64,000 bases of DNA, from the NCBI RefSeq assembly GCF_900106565.1, contig NZ_FNNJ01000010.1:1-64000 (forward strand), in the 5' to 3' direction. Under the pieces are notes generated by a model, which was not told the DNA's origin, searched no databases, and saw only the letters and a program-made list of their open reading frames with translations. Below are positions 52,667-61,845 of the stretch, piece by piece (position 1 is the first letter of the stretch; the number at the start of each line of letters is the position of its first letter). The DNA is from Lutibacter oricola (GTDB lineage: Bacteria; Bacteroidota; Bacteroidia; Flavobacteriales; Flavobacteriaceae). The position numbers and the translations under genes are program-made.

Positions 52667-53854
52667 ATGAAAAGAGTAATAGTTGGCTTGTCTGGAGGAG
52701 TAGATAGTAGTGTGGCAGCCTATTTGTTAAAAGAACAAGGTTACGAAGTAATTGGACTGTTTATGAAAAATTGGCACGATGATTCTGTAACTATTTCTAA
52801 TGAATGTCCTTGGCTTGAAGATAGTAATGATGCTATGATTGTAGCTGAAAAACTAGGAATACCTTTTCAGGTTGTTGATTTAAGTGAGCAATATAAAGAT
52901 CGTATTGTAGATTATATGTTCGATGAATACGAGAAAGGAAGAACTCCTAATCCAGATGTTTTATGTAACAGAGAAATTAAATTTGATGTTTTTATGAAAA
53001 TTGCATTGGATTTAGGAGCAGATTACGTTGCTACAGGACACTATTGTAGAAAAGGAGAAGAACAAATAAATGGAGTAACAGTTAATAAATTGTTGGCAGG
53101 TGTAGATAATAATAAAGATCAATCTTATTTTTTATGTCAGTTATCTCAAAAGCAATTAGCTAAAGCATTGTTTCCAATAGGTGAATTAACAAAGCCAGAA
53201 GTTAGAAAAATAGCAGCGGAGCAAGACTTAATTACTGCAGATAAAAAAGACTCTCAAGGGTTATGCTTTATTGGTAAAGTTAGATTGCCAGAGTTTCTTC
53301 AACAAAAATTACAACCAAAAGAGGGTATTATAGTTAAAATACCAAACAATTCTCCTATTTATAACAGAGTTTTGCCAAGTTTTAATAATAAGGAACAAGA
53401 GTTAGCATTTTTAGCAACAAAGTATAAATATGCAGTAGCAGATGGAAATACTGTAGGAAAACATCAAGGAGCTCATTATTTTACCAAAGGGCAACGTAAA
53501 GGTTTGGCTGTTGGAGGAATGAAAGAACCATTGTTTGTAATTGAAACTGATGTAAATGAGAACGTAATATATACAGGTGAAGGTAAACAGCATAAAGGTT
53601 TGTATAGAAATGTGTTGTTTATTTCTAATGAAGAATTACATTGGATTCGAGAAGATCTAGCTTTAGAGAATGGAGCTAATCTAAATGTAGAAGCAAGAAT
53701 TAGATATCGTCAAAAATTAGAAGAGGCAACAATATATAAAGTTGAAAAAGGATTGTATGTTGAGTTTAAAAACCCTCAATCTGCAATTACTGAAGGACAA
53801 TTTGCTGCTTGGTATTTAAAAGATGAATTAATAGGTTCTGGAGTAATATCGTAA
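52667..53854 (+). CDS. mnmA: tRNA 2-thiouridine(34) synthase
   Basis: Adds sulfur to U34 of Lys, Glu and Gln tRNAs in the cytoplasm. From the ATG at 52667 it has 395 residues; a TTG at 52646 overlaps the -7 element TATCTTTG (52641-52648) and is unlikely. The PP-loop [10 protein letters not shown] comes first. [12 protein letters not shown] has the first catalytic Cys, and D-S-Q-G-L-C-F-I-G has the second. [15 protein letters not shown] is in the C-terminal domain. Confidence 0.97.
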   Translation: MKRVIVGLSGGVDSSVAAYLLKEQGYEVIGLFMKNWHDDSVTISNECPWLEDSNDAMIVAEKLGIPFQVVDLSEQYKDRIVDYMFDEYEKGRTPNPDVLCNREIKFDVFMKIALDLGADYVATGHYCRKGEEQINGVTVNKLLAGVDNNKDQSYFLCQLSQKQLAKALFPIGELTKPEVRKIAAEQDLITADKKDSQGLCFIGKVRLPEFLQQKLQPKEGIIVKIPNNSPIYNRVLPSFNNKEQELAFLATKYKYAVADGNTVGKHQGAHYFTKGQRKGLAVGGMKEPLFVIETDVNENVIYTGEGKQHKGLYRNVLFISNEELHWIREDLALENGANLNVEARIRYRQKLEEATIYKVEKGLYVEFKNPQSAITEGQFAAWYLKDELIGSGVIS

Positions 53855-53893
53855 AAATATTGTAAATTAGAACTTTAACTTAAAATTAAAAAA

Positions 53894-55534
53894 GTGAAAA
53901 CAAAATTACTACTACTAATTCTTATATGTTCATTTGTTAAAAGTTATGCGCAAGAAGATGCTTGGGTGTATTTTGCAGATAAACCCAGCTCAGCAGGTTT
54001 TATTGCTGCACCTATAACAATGTTAACACAACGTTCAATTGATAGACGTATTAAGCATAACATACCGTTTGACATAAAAGATACTCCTATCGAAGCGACT
54101 TATGTTGCTGCTATAGCAAGTGCTACCGGTATTTCTGTAAAAGCACGTTCTAAATGGTTAAATGCGCTTCATATACAAGGAAGTGAAACAGATATTAATG
54201 CGTTGTTAAGTTTTCCTTTTGTTAGTTCTATTGAGTTTGCTGGCTTATCAAGTGGAAGCAAAACAAATAAGCAACTAAAGCAAAATAAAAAATTAGATAT
54301 CCAAACTACTTATACGTATGGTAACGCAGGAAATCAAATAAACATGTTTAAAGGAAATGTTTTGCACGAAAATGATTTTACTGGAACAGGAATGTTAATT
54401 GCAGTTGTAGACGCTGGTTTTCCAAATCTTAGTAATTTAAAGGCTTTTGATAAAGTAATAAATGAAGGTCGAATTTTAGGAGGTTATGATTTTGTGAATA
54501 GAAGTAATACATATGAAACTGGTCATTATCACGGGCAAGCAGTGTTATCCACAATTGCAGGTTATCTAAAAAATGGTGAAAATGGTGCTACAGTAGATTT
54601 TGTAGGTACTGCGCCAGATGCAGAATTCTATTTATTTATTTCTGAAAATTCTCCTGTTGAAGTTAAATTAGAAGAAAGTTTATGGGTTGAAGCTGTTGAA
54701 CGTGCAGATAGTTTGGGTGTAGATGTTGTAAATTCAAGTTTAGGGTATTCTGTATTTTTCGATAATACAAATCATAACTATCAATATAGTCAAATGGATG
54801 GTAATACGGCATTTATTACACGTGGTGCGGAGGCCGCATTTTCTAGAGGAATGATTATTGTTAACTCTGCTGGAAATGAAGGACTTGATGCAGAAGGATA
54901 TAATTGGCCCTATTTAAATGCTCCGGCTGATGGACCATCTGTATTAACAATTGGAGCTGTAAATTCTGCAGGAACAATTGCAGGTTTTAGTTCGTATGGA
55001 CCAACTGCAGACAATAGAACAAAGCCAGATGTTTGTGCACAAGGACAAGGAGCATATATTATAAATACAGCCGGAAATGTAGCAACCTCAAACGGAACTT
55101 CGTTTTCATCTCCAATAATGGCTGGTGCCGTAGCTTGCTTATGGCAAGCATTTCCAGATAAAACAAATGCAGAGATTATTCAGTTAGTAAAAGAATCTGC
55201 ACATTTATATGCTACTCCTAACAATCATGAAGGTTATGGAATTCCAAATTTTGAATCTGTATTTAATACACTTAATTTTAAAGATAATGTTATATTAGAA
55301 GAAGGATTAACATTGTATCCAAACCCAATTATAGATAATTTAAATATTAAATTTCCTAAAGGAATTTCAGAAGTAGAAATTTCTATTTATAGTTTATTAG
55401 GAAAAAGACAATTAACTAGTATCGTTTCTAAAAATAAGCAATCACTTTCTTTAGCGCACCTTCCAAAAGGTATGTATATGGCACAAGTGAAATATGGAGA
55501 TGAGGTAAAAGCAATAAAAGTTTTAAAAAAATAA
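53894..55534 (+). CDS. secreted S8 serine protease with type IX sorting domain
   Basis: A 546-residue subtilase starting at GTG 53894, since no ATG precedes the signal peptide that ends S-Y-A-Q. A propeptide-like region (about 20-145) comes first. The triad lies in A-V-V-D-A-G-F (Asp), H-Y-H-G-Q-A-V (His) and N-G-T-S-F-S-S-P-I-M-A-G (Ser). The last 75 residues are a type A sorting domain: L-Y-P-N-P, then S-L-L-G-K and L-P-K-G-M-Y-M-A-Q-V. It should be exported by type IX secretion and attached to or released from the surface. The next gene starts immediately after its stop. Confidence 0.94.
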   Translation: MKTKLLLLILICSFVKSYAQEDAWVYFADKPSSAGFIAAPITMLTQRSIDRRIKHNIPFDIKDTPIEATYVAAIASATGISVKARSKWLNALHIQGSETDINALLSFPFVSSIEFAGLSSGSKTNKQLKQNKKLDIQTTYTYGNAGNQINMFKGNVLHENDFTGTGMLIAVVDAGFPNLSNLKAFDKVINEGRILGGYDFVNRSNTYETGHYHGQAVLSTIAGYLKNGENGATVDFVGTAPDAEFYLFISENSPVEVKLEESLWVEAVERADSLGVDVVNSSLGYSVFFDNTNHNYQYSQMDGNTAFITRGAEAAFSRGMIIVNSAGNEGLDAEGYNWPYLNAPADGPSVLTIGAVNSAGTIAGFSSYGPTADNRTKPDVCAQGQGAYIINTAGNVATSNGTSFSSPIMAGAVACLWQAFPDKTNAEIIQLVKESAHLYATPNNHEGYGIPNFESVFNTLNFKDNVILEEGLTLYPNPIIDNLNIKFPKGISEVEISIYSLLGKRQLTSIVSKNKQSLSLAHLPKGMYMAQVKYGDEVKAIKVLKK

Positions 55535-56470
55535 ATGAGCAATAGAATAACTACCCTTTTGGGTATTAAATATCCAATTATTCAAGGTGGAATGGTTTGG
55601 AATAGTGGTTGGAGATTGGCTTCAGCTGTTAGTAATGCAGGCGGATTAGGGTTAATTGGAGCAGGATCTATGTATCCAAATGTGTTAAGAGAGCATATTC
55701 AAAAATGTAAAAAAGCAACTAATAAACCTTTTGGTGTAAATGTACCTATGTTGTACCCTAATATTGAAGAGGTTATGCAAATAATTATTGATGAAGGTGT
55801 AAAAATTGTTTTTACTTCAGCAGGTAACCCAAAAACTTGGACTTCATATTTGCAAAAAAAAGGAATTACTGTTGTGCATGTTGTTAGCAGTGTAAAATTT
55901 GCATTAAAATCTGAACAGGCTGGTGTGGATGCTGTTGTTGCTGAAGGTTTCGAAGCAGGTGGACATAATGGTAGAGAAGAGTCTACAACCTTAACTTTAA
56001 TACCTATGGTAAAAGAAAAGTTAACTATACCAGTTATAGCCGCCGGAGGAATTGCAACAGGAAGAGGTGTGTTAGCTGCAACTGTTTTAGGAGCAGATGG
56101 CGTACAAATGGGAAGTAGATTTGTGGCAAGTGAAGAATCATCGGCACACATTAATTTTAAAGATGAAGTGGTTAAAACAAAGGATGGTGACACCTATCTT
56201 ACTCTAAAAGAATTAGCGCCGGCTCGTTTAATTAAAAATAAATTTTTTAACGATTTACAAGAGCTTTACAAAAATAAAGCAACTGTTGAAGAAATTAGAG
56301 AAAAACTAGGAAGAGGTAGAGCAAAAAAAGGAATGTTTGAAGGAGAATTAGATGAAGGAGAATTAGAAATTGGTCAAGTGGCAGGGTTAATTCACAAAGT
56401 TAAACCAGTTGCTCAAATTTTTGAAGAAATTATTTCAGAATTTGAAAGTGTAAAAAAGTCTTTATGCTAA
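55535..56470 (+). CDS. nitronate monooxygenase / FabK-like flavoprotein
   Basis: A 311-residue TIM-barrel flavoprotein. Y-P-I-I-Q-G-G-M opens the barrel. G-F-E-A-G-G-H-N-G and V-I-A-A-G-G-I-A-T-G-R-G bind FMN phosphate, and G-A-D-G-V-Q-M-G-S-R-F follows. The AGGH His is the usual catalytic residue. Either nitronate oxidation or enoyl reduction is possible from sequence. It begins right at the end of the protease gene and overlaps the SanA-like gene by 7 bp. Confidence 0.9.
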   Translation: MSNRITTLLGIKYPIIQGGMVWNSGWRLASAVSNAGGLGLIGAGSMYPNVLREHIQKCKKATNKPFGVNVPMLYPNIEEVMQIIIDEGVKIVFTSAGNPKTWTSYLQKKGITVVHVVSSVKFALKSEQAGVDAVVAEGFEAGGHNGREESTTLTLIPMVKEKLTIPVIAAGGIATGRGVLAATVLGADGVQMGSRFVASEESSAHINFKDEVVKTKDGDTYLTLKELAPARLIKNKFFNDLQELYKNKATVEEIREKLGRGRAKKGMFEGELDEGELEIGQVAGLIHKVKPVAQIFEEIISEFESVKKSLC

Positions 56471-57102
56471 AAAAAAATACACTAAGATTAGCTTTTAGGT
56501 TTTTTATATTTTGTTGTGTAGCTGTTATATTATGCAGTTATTTAATTGCTGAAACTACGCAAGAACATTTATATTCTAAAGTTGAAAATGTACCAAAGCA
56601 TAGAGTAGGAGTTGTTTTAGGAACTTCAAAAATACTAACAAATGGCAATGTTAATTTGTATTATAAATACAGGTTAAATGCTGCATATGAATTATATAAA
56701 GCTGATAAAATAGAATTTATTTTAATTAGTGGAGATAATAGTACTAAAACTTATGATGAACCTTCAACTTTTAAAAATGATTTAATAGCTTTAGGTGTTC
56801 CTGAAAATAAAATTTATTTAGATTATGCAGGTTTTAGAACGTTGGATTCTATGGTTAGAGCCAAAGAAATTTTTGGCTTAACAGATTTTATAGTAATATC
56901 TCAAAAATTTCATAACGAGCGAGCCGTATACATTGCAAGAGCTAAGGGAATAAATGCTATAGGTTATAATGCGAAAAATGTATCTAGCAGATATGGTTTT
57001 AAAACTAATTTACGAGAAAAATTTGCAAGAGTAAAAGTGTTTTTAGACTTTTTACTTTTTAAGAAACCTAAGTTTTTAGGTGAAAAAATAGAAATAAAAT
57101 AA
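56464..57102 (+). CDS. SanA-like protein (DUF218/YdcF superfamily)
   Basis: A 212-residue protein with one N-terminal membrane segment. V-V-L-G-T-S-K is the first DUF218 strand. L-I-S-G-D-N-S-T-K-T-Y-D-E-P carries the conserved Asp and Glu, and D-Y-A-G-F-R-T-L-D-S-M-V-R-A-K is characteristic of SanA. SanA affects vancomycin exclusion in enteric bacteria by an unclear mechanism. It overlaps the flavoprotein gene by 7 bp and ends at a terminator. Confidence 0.92.
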   Translation: MLKKNTLRLAFRFFIFCCVAVILCSYLIAETTQEHLYSKVENVPKHRVGVVLGTSKILTNGNVNLYYKYRLNAAYELYKADKIEFILISGDNSTKTYDEPSTFKNDLIALGVPENKIYLDYAGFRTLDSMVRAKEIFGLTDFIVISQKFHNERAVYIARAKGINAIGYNAKNVSSRYGFKTNLREKFARVKVFLDFLLFKKPKFLGEKIEIK

Positions 57103-57134
57103 AAAAAGGCTAAACATTATGTTTAGCCTTTTTT
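57103..57134. terminator. bidirectional terminator between sanA-like and DUF1456 genes
   Basis: AAAAAGGCTAAACA pairs with TGTTTAGCCTTTTT around TTA, with A and T runs outside. It lies directly at the end of both converging genes. Confidence 0.92.
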
Positions 57135-57395
57135 TTATTTTTTATGATCGTTGTTTTTCTGTTTTTTTGGAGGCATTGGGCCTCTTAAGTGAATGACTAA
57201 TCCGTTTAAAAAATTACGTAAAAACTGATCTCCACATTCCATATATTTTGGGTGGTCTTCAGCTCTAAATATAGCGCCAAGCTCACTTTTACTTACTTTA
57301 AAGTCTACCAATTTACAAATTGCAATAATATCTGTATCACGAAATTTGTGTGCTACTCTAAGTTTTTTAAAAACGTCGTTATTTGTTAATCCCAT
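57135..57395 (-). CDS. DUF1456 family protein, single repeat
   Basis: An 86-residue protein. M-G-L-T-N-N-D-V-F-K-K-L-R-V-A and D-F-K-V-S-K-S-E-L-G-A-I-F-R match one DUF1456 repeat; the E. coli member YehS has two repeats and about 155 residues. The tail F-L-N-G-L-V-I-H-L-R-G and the Lys-rich end complete it. It may act as a dimer to replace the second repeat. Function unknown, perhaps nucleic-acid-related. Confidence 0.85.
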   Translation of the reverse strand: MGLTNNDVFKKLRVAHKFRDTDIIAICKLVDFKVSKSELGAIFRAEDHPKYMECGDQFLRNFLNGLVIHLRGPMPPKKQKNNDHKK

Positions 57396-57440
57396 AGGGC
57401 AAAGATAAATTTTTATAAAATAAAAATCTAATAAATAGCA

Positions 57441-58364
57441 TTAATCCTTTTGTTGTTTTAGTTCTAATTGCATTTGTTTTACAGTTTGCGTACTGTTATC
57501 ATGACTCCAACCTGGTGCACCAAATGTGTACATAAATTTATGATACCAGTTTTTAGATTTTTTAGTGTCGTTCCAAATGTCTTTATATTCGTGCGTAAGA
57601 ATAACCCAAGGGTTATAAGAGTTTGGTGCTTTAGTAACACCATATTCAATATTAATAGTTTCGTCTAGCTCTTTCCAAGTACCAAAAATTTTATCAAAAA
57701 TATTTAAAAACCCACCATGATTTTTATCCATATATTCTACATTTCTTGCGTGGTGGACTTGGTGCATAGTGTGCGTGTTAAATATTTTTTCAATAAAACC
57801 AAGTTTTGGAATGTAAACAGAATGTAATTGAAATTGCCATAAAGCTTCAATACCTAAACAAACTACTACCATTTCTGGTCTAAAACCAATAGCAGGAATC
57901 CACATATAAAATAAAGGTTTGTATAAAATAGTAAACCAACCATTTCTAATAGCCGTTCCTAAATTGTAATTATCAGATGAATGGTGAACAATATGTGCTG
58001 CCCAAAGAAAACGTACTGTGTGGTTTTTTCTATGAAACCAGTAATACGTAAAATCGTCTAAAATTTGGCAAGCTATCCAAATGTACCAAGCATAACCAAA
58101 TGATTCCCAGCCAAAAATGTTAGTTCTAATTCCATTTATTTCAGGATTAAAAAAATCAAATACAAGATTAAAAATAACAATAGCGGAAATTGTTTTAATT
58201 AACGGGGCAATTATTGCAGAACCAAGTCCCATAAAAAAGCTTGCACCTAAATCTTTCCACTGGTATAAGTTTTTTTTGTTATGAGTTTTGCTATAGGTTA
58301 ATTCTAGTAAAATTAGAGCTAAGAAGCAAGGAACTCCATACACTAAAGGGTTTGTAAAATCCAT
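57441..58364 (-). CDS. sterol desaturase / fatty acid hydroxylase family protein
   Basis: A 307-residue di-iron membrane enzyme with four or more hydrophobic segments. The His clusters are W-F-H-R-K-N-H, H-I-V-H-H-S-S-D and H-T-M-H-Q-V-H-H, which supply the iron ligands. Relatives hydroxylate or desaturate lipids or carotenoids with O2. Substrate unknown. Single gene; no lipid pathway genes are adjacent. Confidence 0.92.
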   Translation of the reverse strand: MDFTNPLVYGVPCFLALILLELTYSKTHNKKNLYQWKDLGASFFMGLGSAIIAPLIKTISAIVIFNLVFDFFNPEINGIRTNIFGWESFGYAWYIWIACQILDDFTYYWFHRKNHTVRFLWAAHIVHHSSDNYNLGTAIRNGWFTILYKPLFYMWIPAIGFRPEMVVVCLGIEALWQFQLHSVYIPKLGFIEKIFNTHTMHQVHHARNVEYMDKNHGGFLNIFDKIFGTWKELDETINIEYGVTKAPNSYNPWVILTHEYKDIWNDTKKSKNWYHKFMYTFGAPGWSHDNSTQTVKQMQLELKQQKD

Positions 58365-58463
58365 TTATTGATTTAAAATTATTTAAACCCACAATGTAAG
58401 CTATTTTTATAGAAGAAATTAGGTTAAGTAGTTTTTTTGATTAAATAGTTTTGATAGTACTAA

Positions 58464-58946
58464 TTATAGTGTAAGTTGCCAATAACCAACATCAATCCAT
58501 TTATTAAATTTAAATCCTACTTCTTTAAAATGTGCAACCTTTTCGAAGCCAAATTTTTCGTGAATTGCTATACTTGCTTCGTTAGGTAAAGAAATTCCGC
58601 CAATTACAATGTGAAAATTATTAGCTTTTAGATAGTCTAATAAATGTTGATATAGTTTTTTACCAATTCCTTTACCAATACTATTTTCATTTAAATAAAT
58701 AGAACTTTCTACTGTTGCATCATATGCGCTTCGGTCTTTCCAACAACTAGCATATGCATAGCCTACAATTTTATTATTTTCTTCAAAAACAAACCAAGGA
58801 TATTTAGCGGTAACAGTTTCAATTTTATGTTTTATTATTTCTTCTGAAACTGGAGTTAGATCAAAAGTTACAATAGTGTTATAAACGTGAAAATTATATA
58901 TATCAGCTATTGCTAAAGCATCAGAAAGTTTAACTTTTCGAATCAT
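58464..58946 (-). CDS. GNAT family N-acetyltransferase (phosphinothricin acetyltransferase-like)
   Basis: A 160-residue acetyltransferase. The first strand is I-R-K-V-K-L-S-D-A. E-S-S-I-Y-L-N-E-N leads to the acetyl-CoA loop G-K-G-I-G-K-K-L. L-P-N-E-A-S-I-A-I-H-E-K-F-G-F and V-G-F-K-F-N-K-W-I-D-V fit the Pat/Bar branch. Natural substrates of most members are amino acid analogues or unknown. The start overlaps the small membrane protein gene by 17 bp. Confidence 0.9.
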   Translation of the reverse strand: MIRKVKLSDALAIADIYNFHVYNTIVTFDLTPVSEEIIKHKIETVTAKYPWFVFEENNKIVGYAYASCWKDRSAYDATVESSIYLNENSIGKGIGKKLYQHLLDYLKANNFHIVIGGISLPNEASIAIHEKFGFEKVAHFKEVGFKFNKWIDVGYWQLTL

Positions 58947-59148
58947 TTATTTTTTTAATTTTTTGAAGACCAACTAATACAATTAGTGCCGAAAGTCCAC
59001 CTCTAATAGCTAAAAAGGTATTTCTATTTTCGGTAGTGTAAGAGAGTATAATTTTATAAAGCTCTCTGTCTTCCATATATTGGCTAATGGTTGTAAATAT
59101 CATTAACAAACCAACTACAACATAAATAATTCCAATTGTATATTTCAT
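58930..59148 (-). CDS. small two-span membrane protein
   Basis: A 72-residue protein with two hydrophobic helices (about 3-20 and 45-62) separated by a polar loop, and a Lys-rich end. Not recognised. It lies 1 bp after the TSUP gene and overlaps the acetyltransferase gene by 17 bp, so it belongs to the same transcript. Could be a membrane partner of the TSUP protein, but that is only positional. Confidence 0.7.
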   Translation of the reverse strand: MKYTIGIIYVVVGLLMIFTTISQYMEDRELYKIILSYTTENRNTFLAIRGGLSALIVLVGLQKIKKINDSKS

Positions 59149-59149
59149 A

Positions 59150-59518
59150 TTATTTTGTAAAAATTAATTTAAGAGCTACAATTAGCATCATAATTCCAAA
59201 TATTTTTTTTAATATCCGTTGATCTATTTGTAACGCTATTTTTGAACCAATAAAACCACCAATAAAAAAGAGTACCGATACAACTAAAGCCATTTTCCAA
59301 TTTATTTCACCTGATTGATGGTAATTATAAACAGCAAAAAATGTAACAGGAGGTAACATTACCGCTAAACTCATTCCTTGTGCATTGTGTTGTGTTAATC
59401 CTAAGAAAAACACAAACATTGGTACCATAATAATTCCACCACCAACACCTACCAGACCACTAAGTACTCCTGCTAATAAACCAATACAGATTAAGCCAAT
59501 TATTGTTGTTAATGTCAT
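59150..59518 (-). CDS. half-length TauE/SafE (TSUP) family membrane protein
   Basis: A 122-residue protein with four membrane segments. G-L-L-A-G-V-L-S-G-L-V-G-V-G-G-G-I-I-M-V-P matches the N-terminal TSUP repeat, and G-G-F-I-G-S-K-I-A-L-Q-I is the later part of that repeat. Usual members have about 250 residues and eight helices, so this one corresponds to a single repeat and should dimerise. Cargo may be sulfite, sulfoacetate or another organic anion. Confidence 0.86.
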   Translation of the reverse strand: MTLTTIIGLICIGLLAGVLSGLVGVGGGIIMVPMFVFFLGLTQHNAQGMSLAVMLPPVTFFAVYNYHQSGEINWKMALVVSVLFFIGGFIGSKIALQIDQRILKKIFGIMMLIVALKLIFTK

Positions 59519-59530
59519 TTTTACAATAGT

Positions 59531-60463
59531 TTATTTAGGTAATTTTATTTGATATTTTTTTCTTGATTTATTGTTCAATTTGTTTTCACGCAACCAAGCA
59601 TTGTGCTCTTTTAAAATTTTATAATTTATTCCAAAACCTTTTGCAAAAGCAGCAATATTAGTTATTGCAGTATCAACTTCAACAAAAGTGGTAGGCTGTA
59701 AATTGTATAAATCTTCTTCATCAAAAACAAATCCGTATTTAGTTGGGTGAGATAATATTTCTTTTAAGGCTACAATTCTTGGTAAATATCTTTTAGTTTC
59801 TTCACCTAATAATAAATCGTAATAATCATCAACTTTTTGATCTTTTAATCTTCTAGCCATTCCTGCATTACCTGCATTGTATGCAGCAGCAGCCATTGTC
59901 CAACTGCCAAATCTTTTTTTAGCAGCTTTTAAATAATTACAGGCAACTTCAGTAGCTTTTTCTAAATGGTAGCGTTCATCTACATTTGTATTTATTTCTA
60001 ATCCGTTTTCACGCCCTGTAGTTTTCATAATTTGCCAAAAACCTCTAGCACCAGCAGGAGATGTAACGTTTTGTAATCCGCTTTCAATAACTGCTAAGTA
60101 TTTAAAATCGTTTGGAACACCATTTTTAGCTAAAATAGGTTCGATTACAGGAAAATATTTATGAGCTCTCTTAAATAATAATAAGCCATTAGATTGCCAG
60201 TAGGTATTTACTAGTAATTCTCGGTCAATTCGTTCTTTAATATCTGCATTTTCAATAGGAACATGTTCTCCAGCAAAATTTAATCCAGTAGGAACTTTTA
60301 AAGCTTTTATTTGATAGGTAGAACTTGTGTTAGTTTCATTATTATTTGAAATTGAAGTTTGTTGTGTTGAAACTATAGTGCTATCTTTTTTTGTACCGTT
60401 TATTAGTATAGAGCTTACTAAAATAAGTGCAACTAAGCTTAAGGTTTTAATTAACTTGTTCAT
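59531..60463 (-). CDS. lytic transglycosylase (SLT domain)
   Basis: A 310-residue exported murein hydrolase with N-terminal signal/anchor segment. The catalytic Glu is in V-I-E-S-G-L-Q, followed by S-P-A-G-A-R-G-F-W-Q-I-M-K-T-T. A-A-A-A-Y-N-A-G-N is the third SLT motif. The C-terminal 45 residues resemble a LysM-like element, K-G-F-G-I-N-Y-K-I-L-K-E-H-N. It cleaves peptidoglycan with formation of anhydromuramic ends. Confidence 0.92.
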   Translation of the reverse strand: MNKLIKTLSLVALILVSSILINGTKKDSTIVSTQQTSISNNNETNTSSTYQIKALKVPTGLNFAGEHVPIENADIKERIDRELLVNTYWQSNGLLLFKRAHKYFPVIEPILAKNGVPNDFKYLAVIESGLQNVTSPAGARGFWQIMKTTGRENGLEINTNVDERYHLEKATEVACNYLKAAKKRFGSWTMAAAAYNAGNAGMARRLKDQKVDDYYDLLLGEETKRYLPRIVALKEILSHPTKYGFVFDEEDLYNLQPTTFVEVDTAITNIAAFAKGFGINYKILKEHNAWLRENKLNNKSRKKYQIKLPK

Positions 60464-60538
60464 GATTTTTTCTTTTTAATAGATGCTTAAAGTACGAATT
60501 AATATAATTTGAAGTAAATTATTAATTGAATTTTAACA

Positions 60539-61198
60539 TTATATATGTTCTAGTAATATTTTTGATATGGTTTTAGCTTTATCTAAAATCATAATATGTG
60601 TTCCGTTTTTAATGCTAATACAGTTTTCTATATGTTTAATTGGGAAAACGTGATCTTCGACTCCATGTATATGAAGTATCGAATCGTCTATAACTTCATT
60701 TTTCCAATGAAGTACGTTATAAATAGACCAGTGTAAATAGCTTTCATCTCTAACCGAAAGGTATTTTTTATAAAGATCTATTCGTTTTTTTGCAAAGTCT
60801 CCAAAGGCAAAAACAGAAAAATCTTCCAAATTACTAATGGCTCCTGCAGGAAATAATTTATAAGCCATTGTTGCTTGTATTAGTTTTAAGCGTTTTGGAA
60901 GTTCATCTCTACATTTAACACTAGATATAATAACAATTTTAGCATTGTTTAAGTGTTTACCCATTTCTTGGACCATAATACCACCAAAAGAAACTCCAAT
61001 TAAAATTGGATTTTCTTCTATTACTTGGTTAGCCATTCTAAGGGCATAGTCTTCAATTTTTTCATTTTCAGAAAGAGGAACTAGCCACTCTATGTAGTGA
61101 AGTTCAAAATCTTCTTCGGGCAATTTTAAGTATTCAAATATTTTAGAACTGGCCGCTAAACCAGGTACAAAATAAATGTGTTTTTTTGTCTTTTTCAT
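60539..61198 (-). CDS. alpha/beta hydrolase
   Basis: A 219-residue serine hydrolase without signal peptide. V-P-G-L-A-A-S-S-K is the oxyanion region. G-V-S-F-G-G-I-M-V-Q is the nucleophile elbow, and G-V-E-D-H-V-F-P and G-T-H-I-M-I-L hold the acid and His. Substrate unknown. Its start shares a base with the marC stop, so the two genes are coupled. Confidence 0.86.
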   Translation of the reverse strand: MKKTKKHIYFVPGLAASSKIFEYLKLPEEDFELHYIEWLVPLSENEKIEDYALRMANQVIEENPILIGVSFGGIMVQEMGKHLNNAKIVIISSVKCRDELPKRLKLIQATMAYKLFPAGAISNLEDFSVFAFGDFAKKRIDLYKKYLSVRDESYLHWSIYNVLHWKNEVIDDSILHIHGVEDHVFPIKHIENCISIKNGTHIMILDKAKTISKILLEHI

Positions 61199-61842
61199 TA
61201 GCTATTTAAAATATCGATAACAATTGGTTTTAATCCGCTAAAAAAGAATTCAACTGCAATTACCATTACTATCAATCCCATTAAACGCATCATAACTTTG
61301 TTACCAGTTTCACCTAAGAAATCTATAATTTTACTTCCGCCTACATATATTAAATAAGTTAGTAAAATTACTAAAGTAATAATACCAAGTAATACTGCTT
61401 TGTGCATTACTGTGTGCGAATCTTCCATTAATACAATAGCGTTTGTAATTGCTCCTGGTCCGCAAATCATAGGTATTGCTAATGGAGTTATTGAAATATC
61501 TTCAACGTATGCATCAATTTTTTCTTCTTCTACTGTATGTTTCATAGAACCAAGCCTAGCTTGTAGCATATCCCAGCCCATTGCAAAGAAAATTACACCA
61601 CCTACAATTCTAAAACTATTTACCGAAATACCGAAGAAATTAAATAATATTTGTCCAGAAAAAGCAAATAATATTAAAGTAATAAGTGCTACAATAGTTG
61701 CTTTTTTAGCAGTTTGCACTCTTCTTTTTTTACTTAAATTAGCCGTCATTGTCATAAAAACAGGCATTGAACTCACTGGGTTAATAAGTGTGAAAAAAGA
61801 GGTAAAAACCAATATAGCAAATGTGTAAATATCTTCGGTCAT
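61198..61842 (-). CDS. MarC family integral membrane protein
   Basis: A 214-residue protein with six hydrophobic segments. N-P-V-S-S-M-P-V-F near the start, and I-T-P-L-A-I-P-M-I-C-G-P-G-A-I-T in the second half, are the repeated MarC signatures. It was once linked to multidrug resistance, but that role is not supported; the function is unknown. It starts 3 bp after mtaB. Confidence 0.93.
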   Translation of the reverse strand: MTEDIYTFAILVFTSFFTLINPVSSMPVFMTMTANLSKKRRVQTAKKATIVALITLILFAFSGQILFNFFGISVNSFRIVGGVIFFAMGWDMLQARLGSMKHTVEEEKIDAYVEDISITPLAIPMICGPGAITNAIVLMEDSHTVMHKAVLLGIITLVILLTYLIYVGGSKIIDFLGETGNKVMMRLMGLIVMVIAVEFFFSGLKPIVIDILNS

Positions 61843-61845
61843 AGT

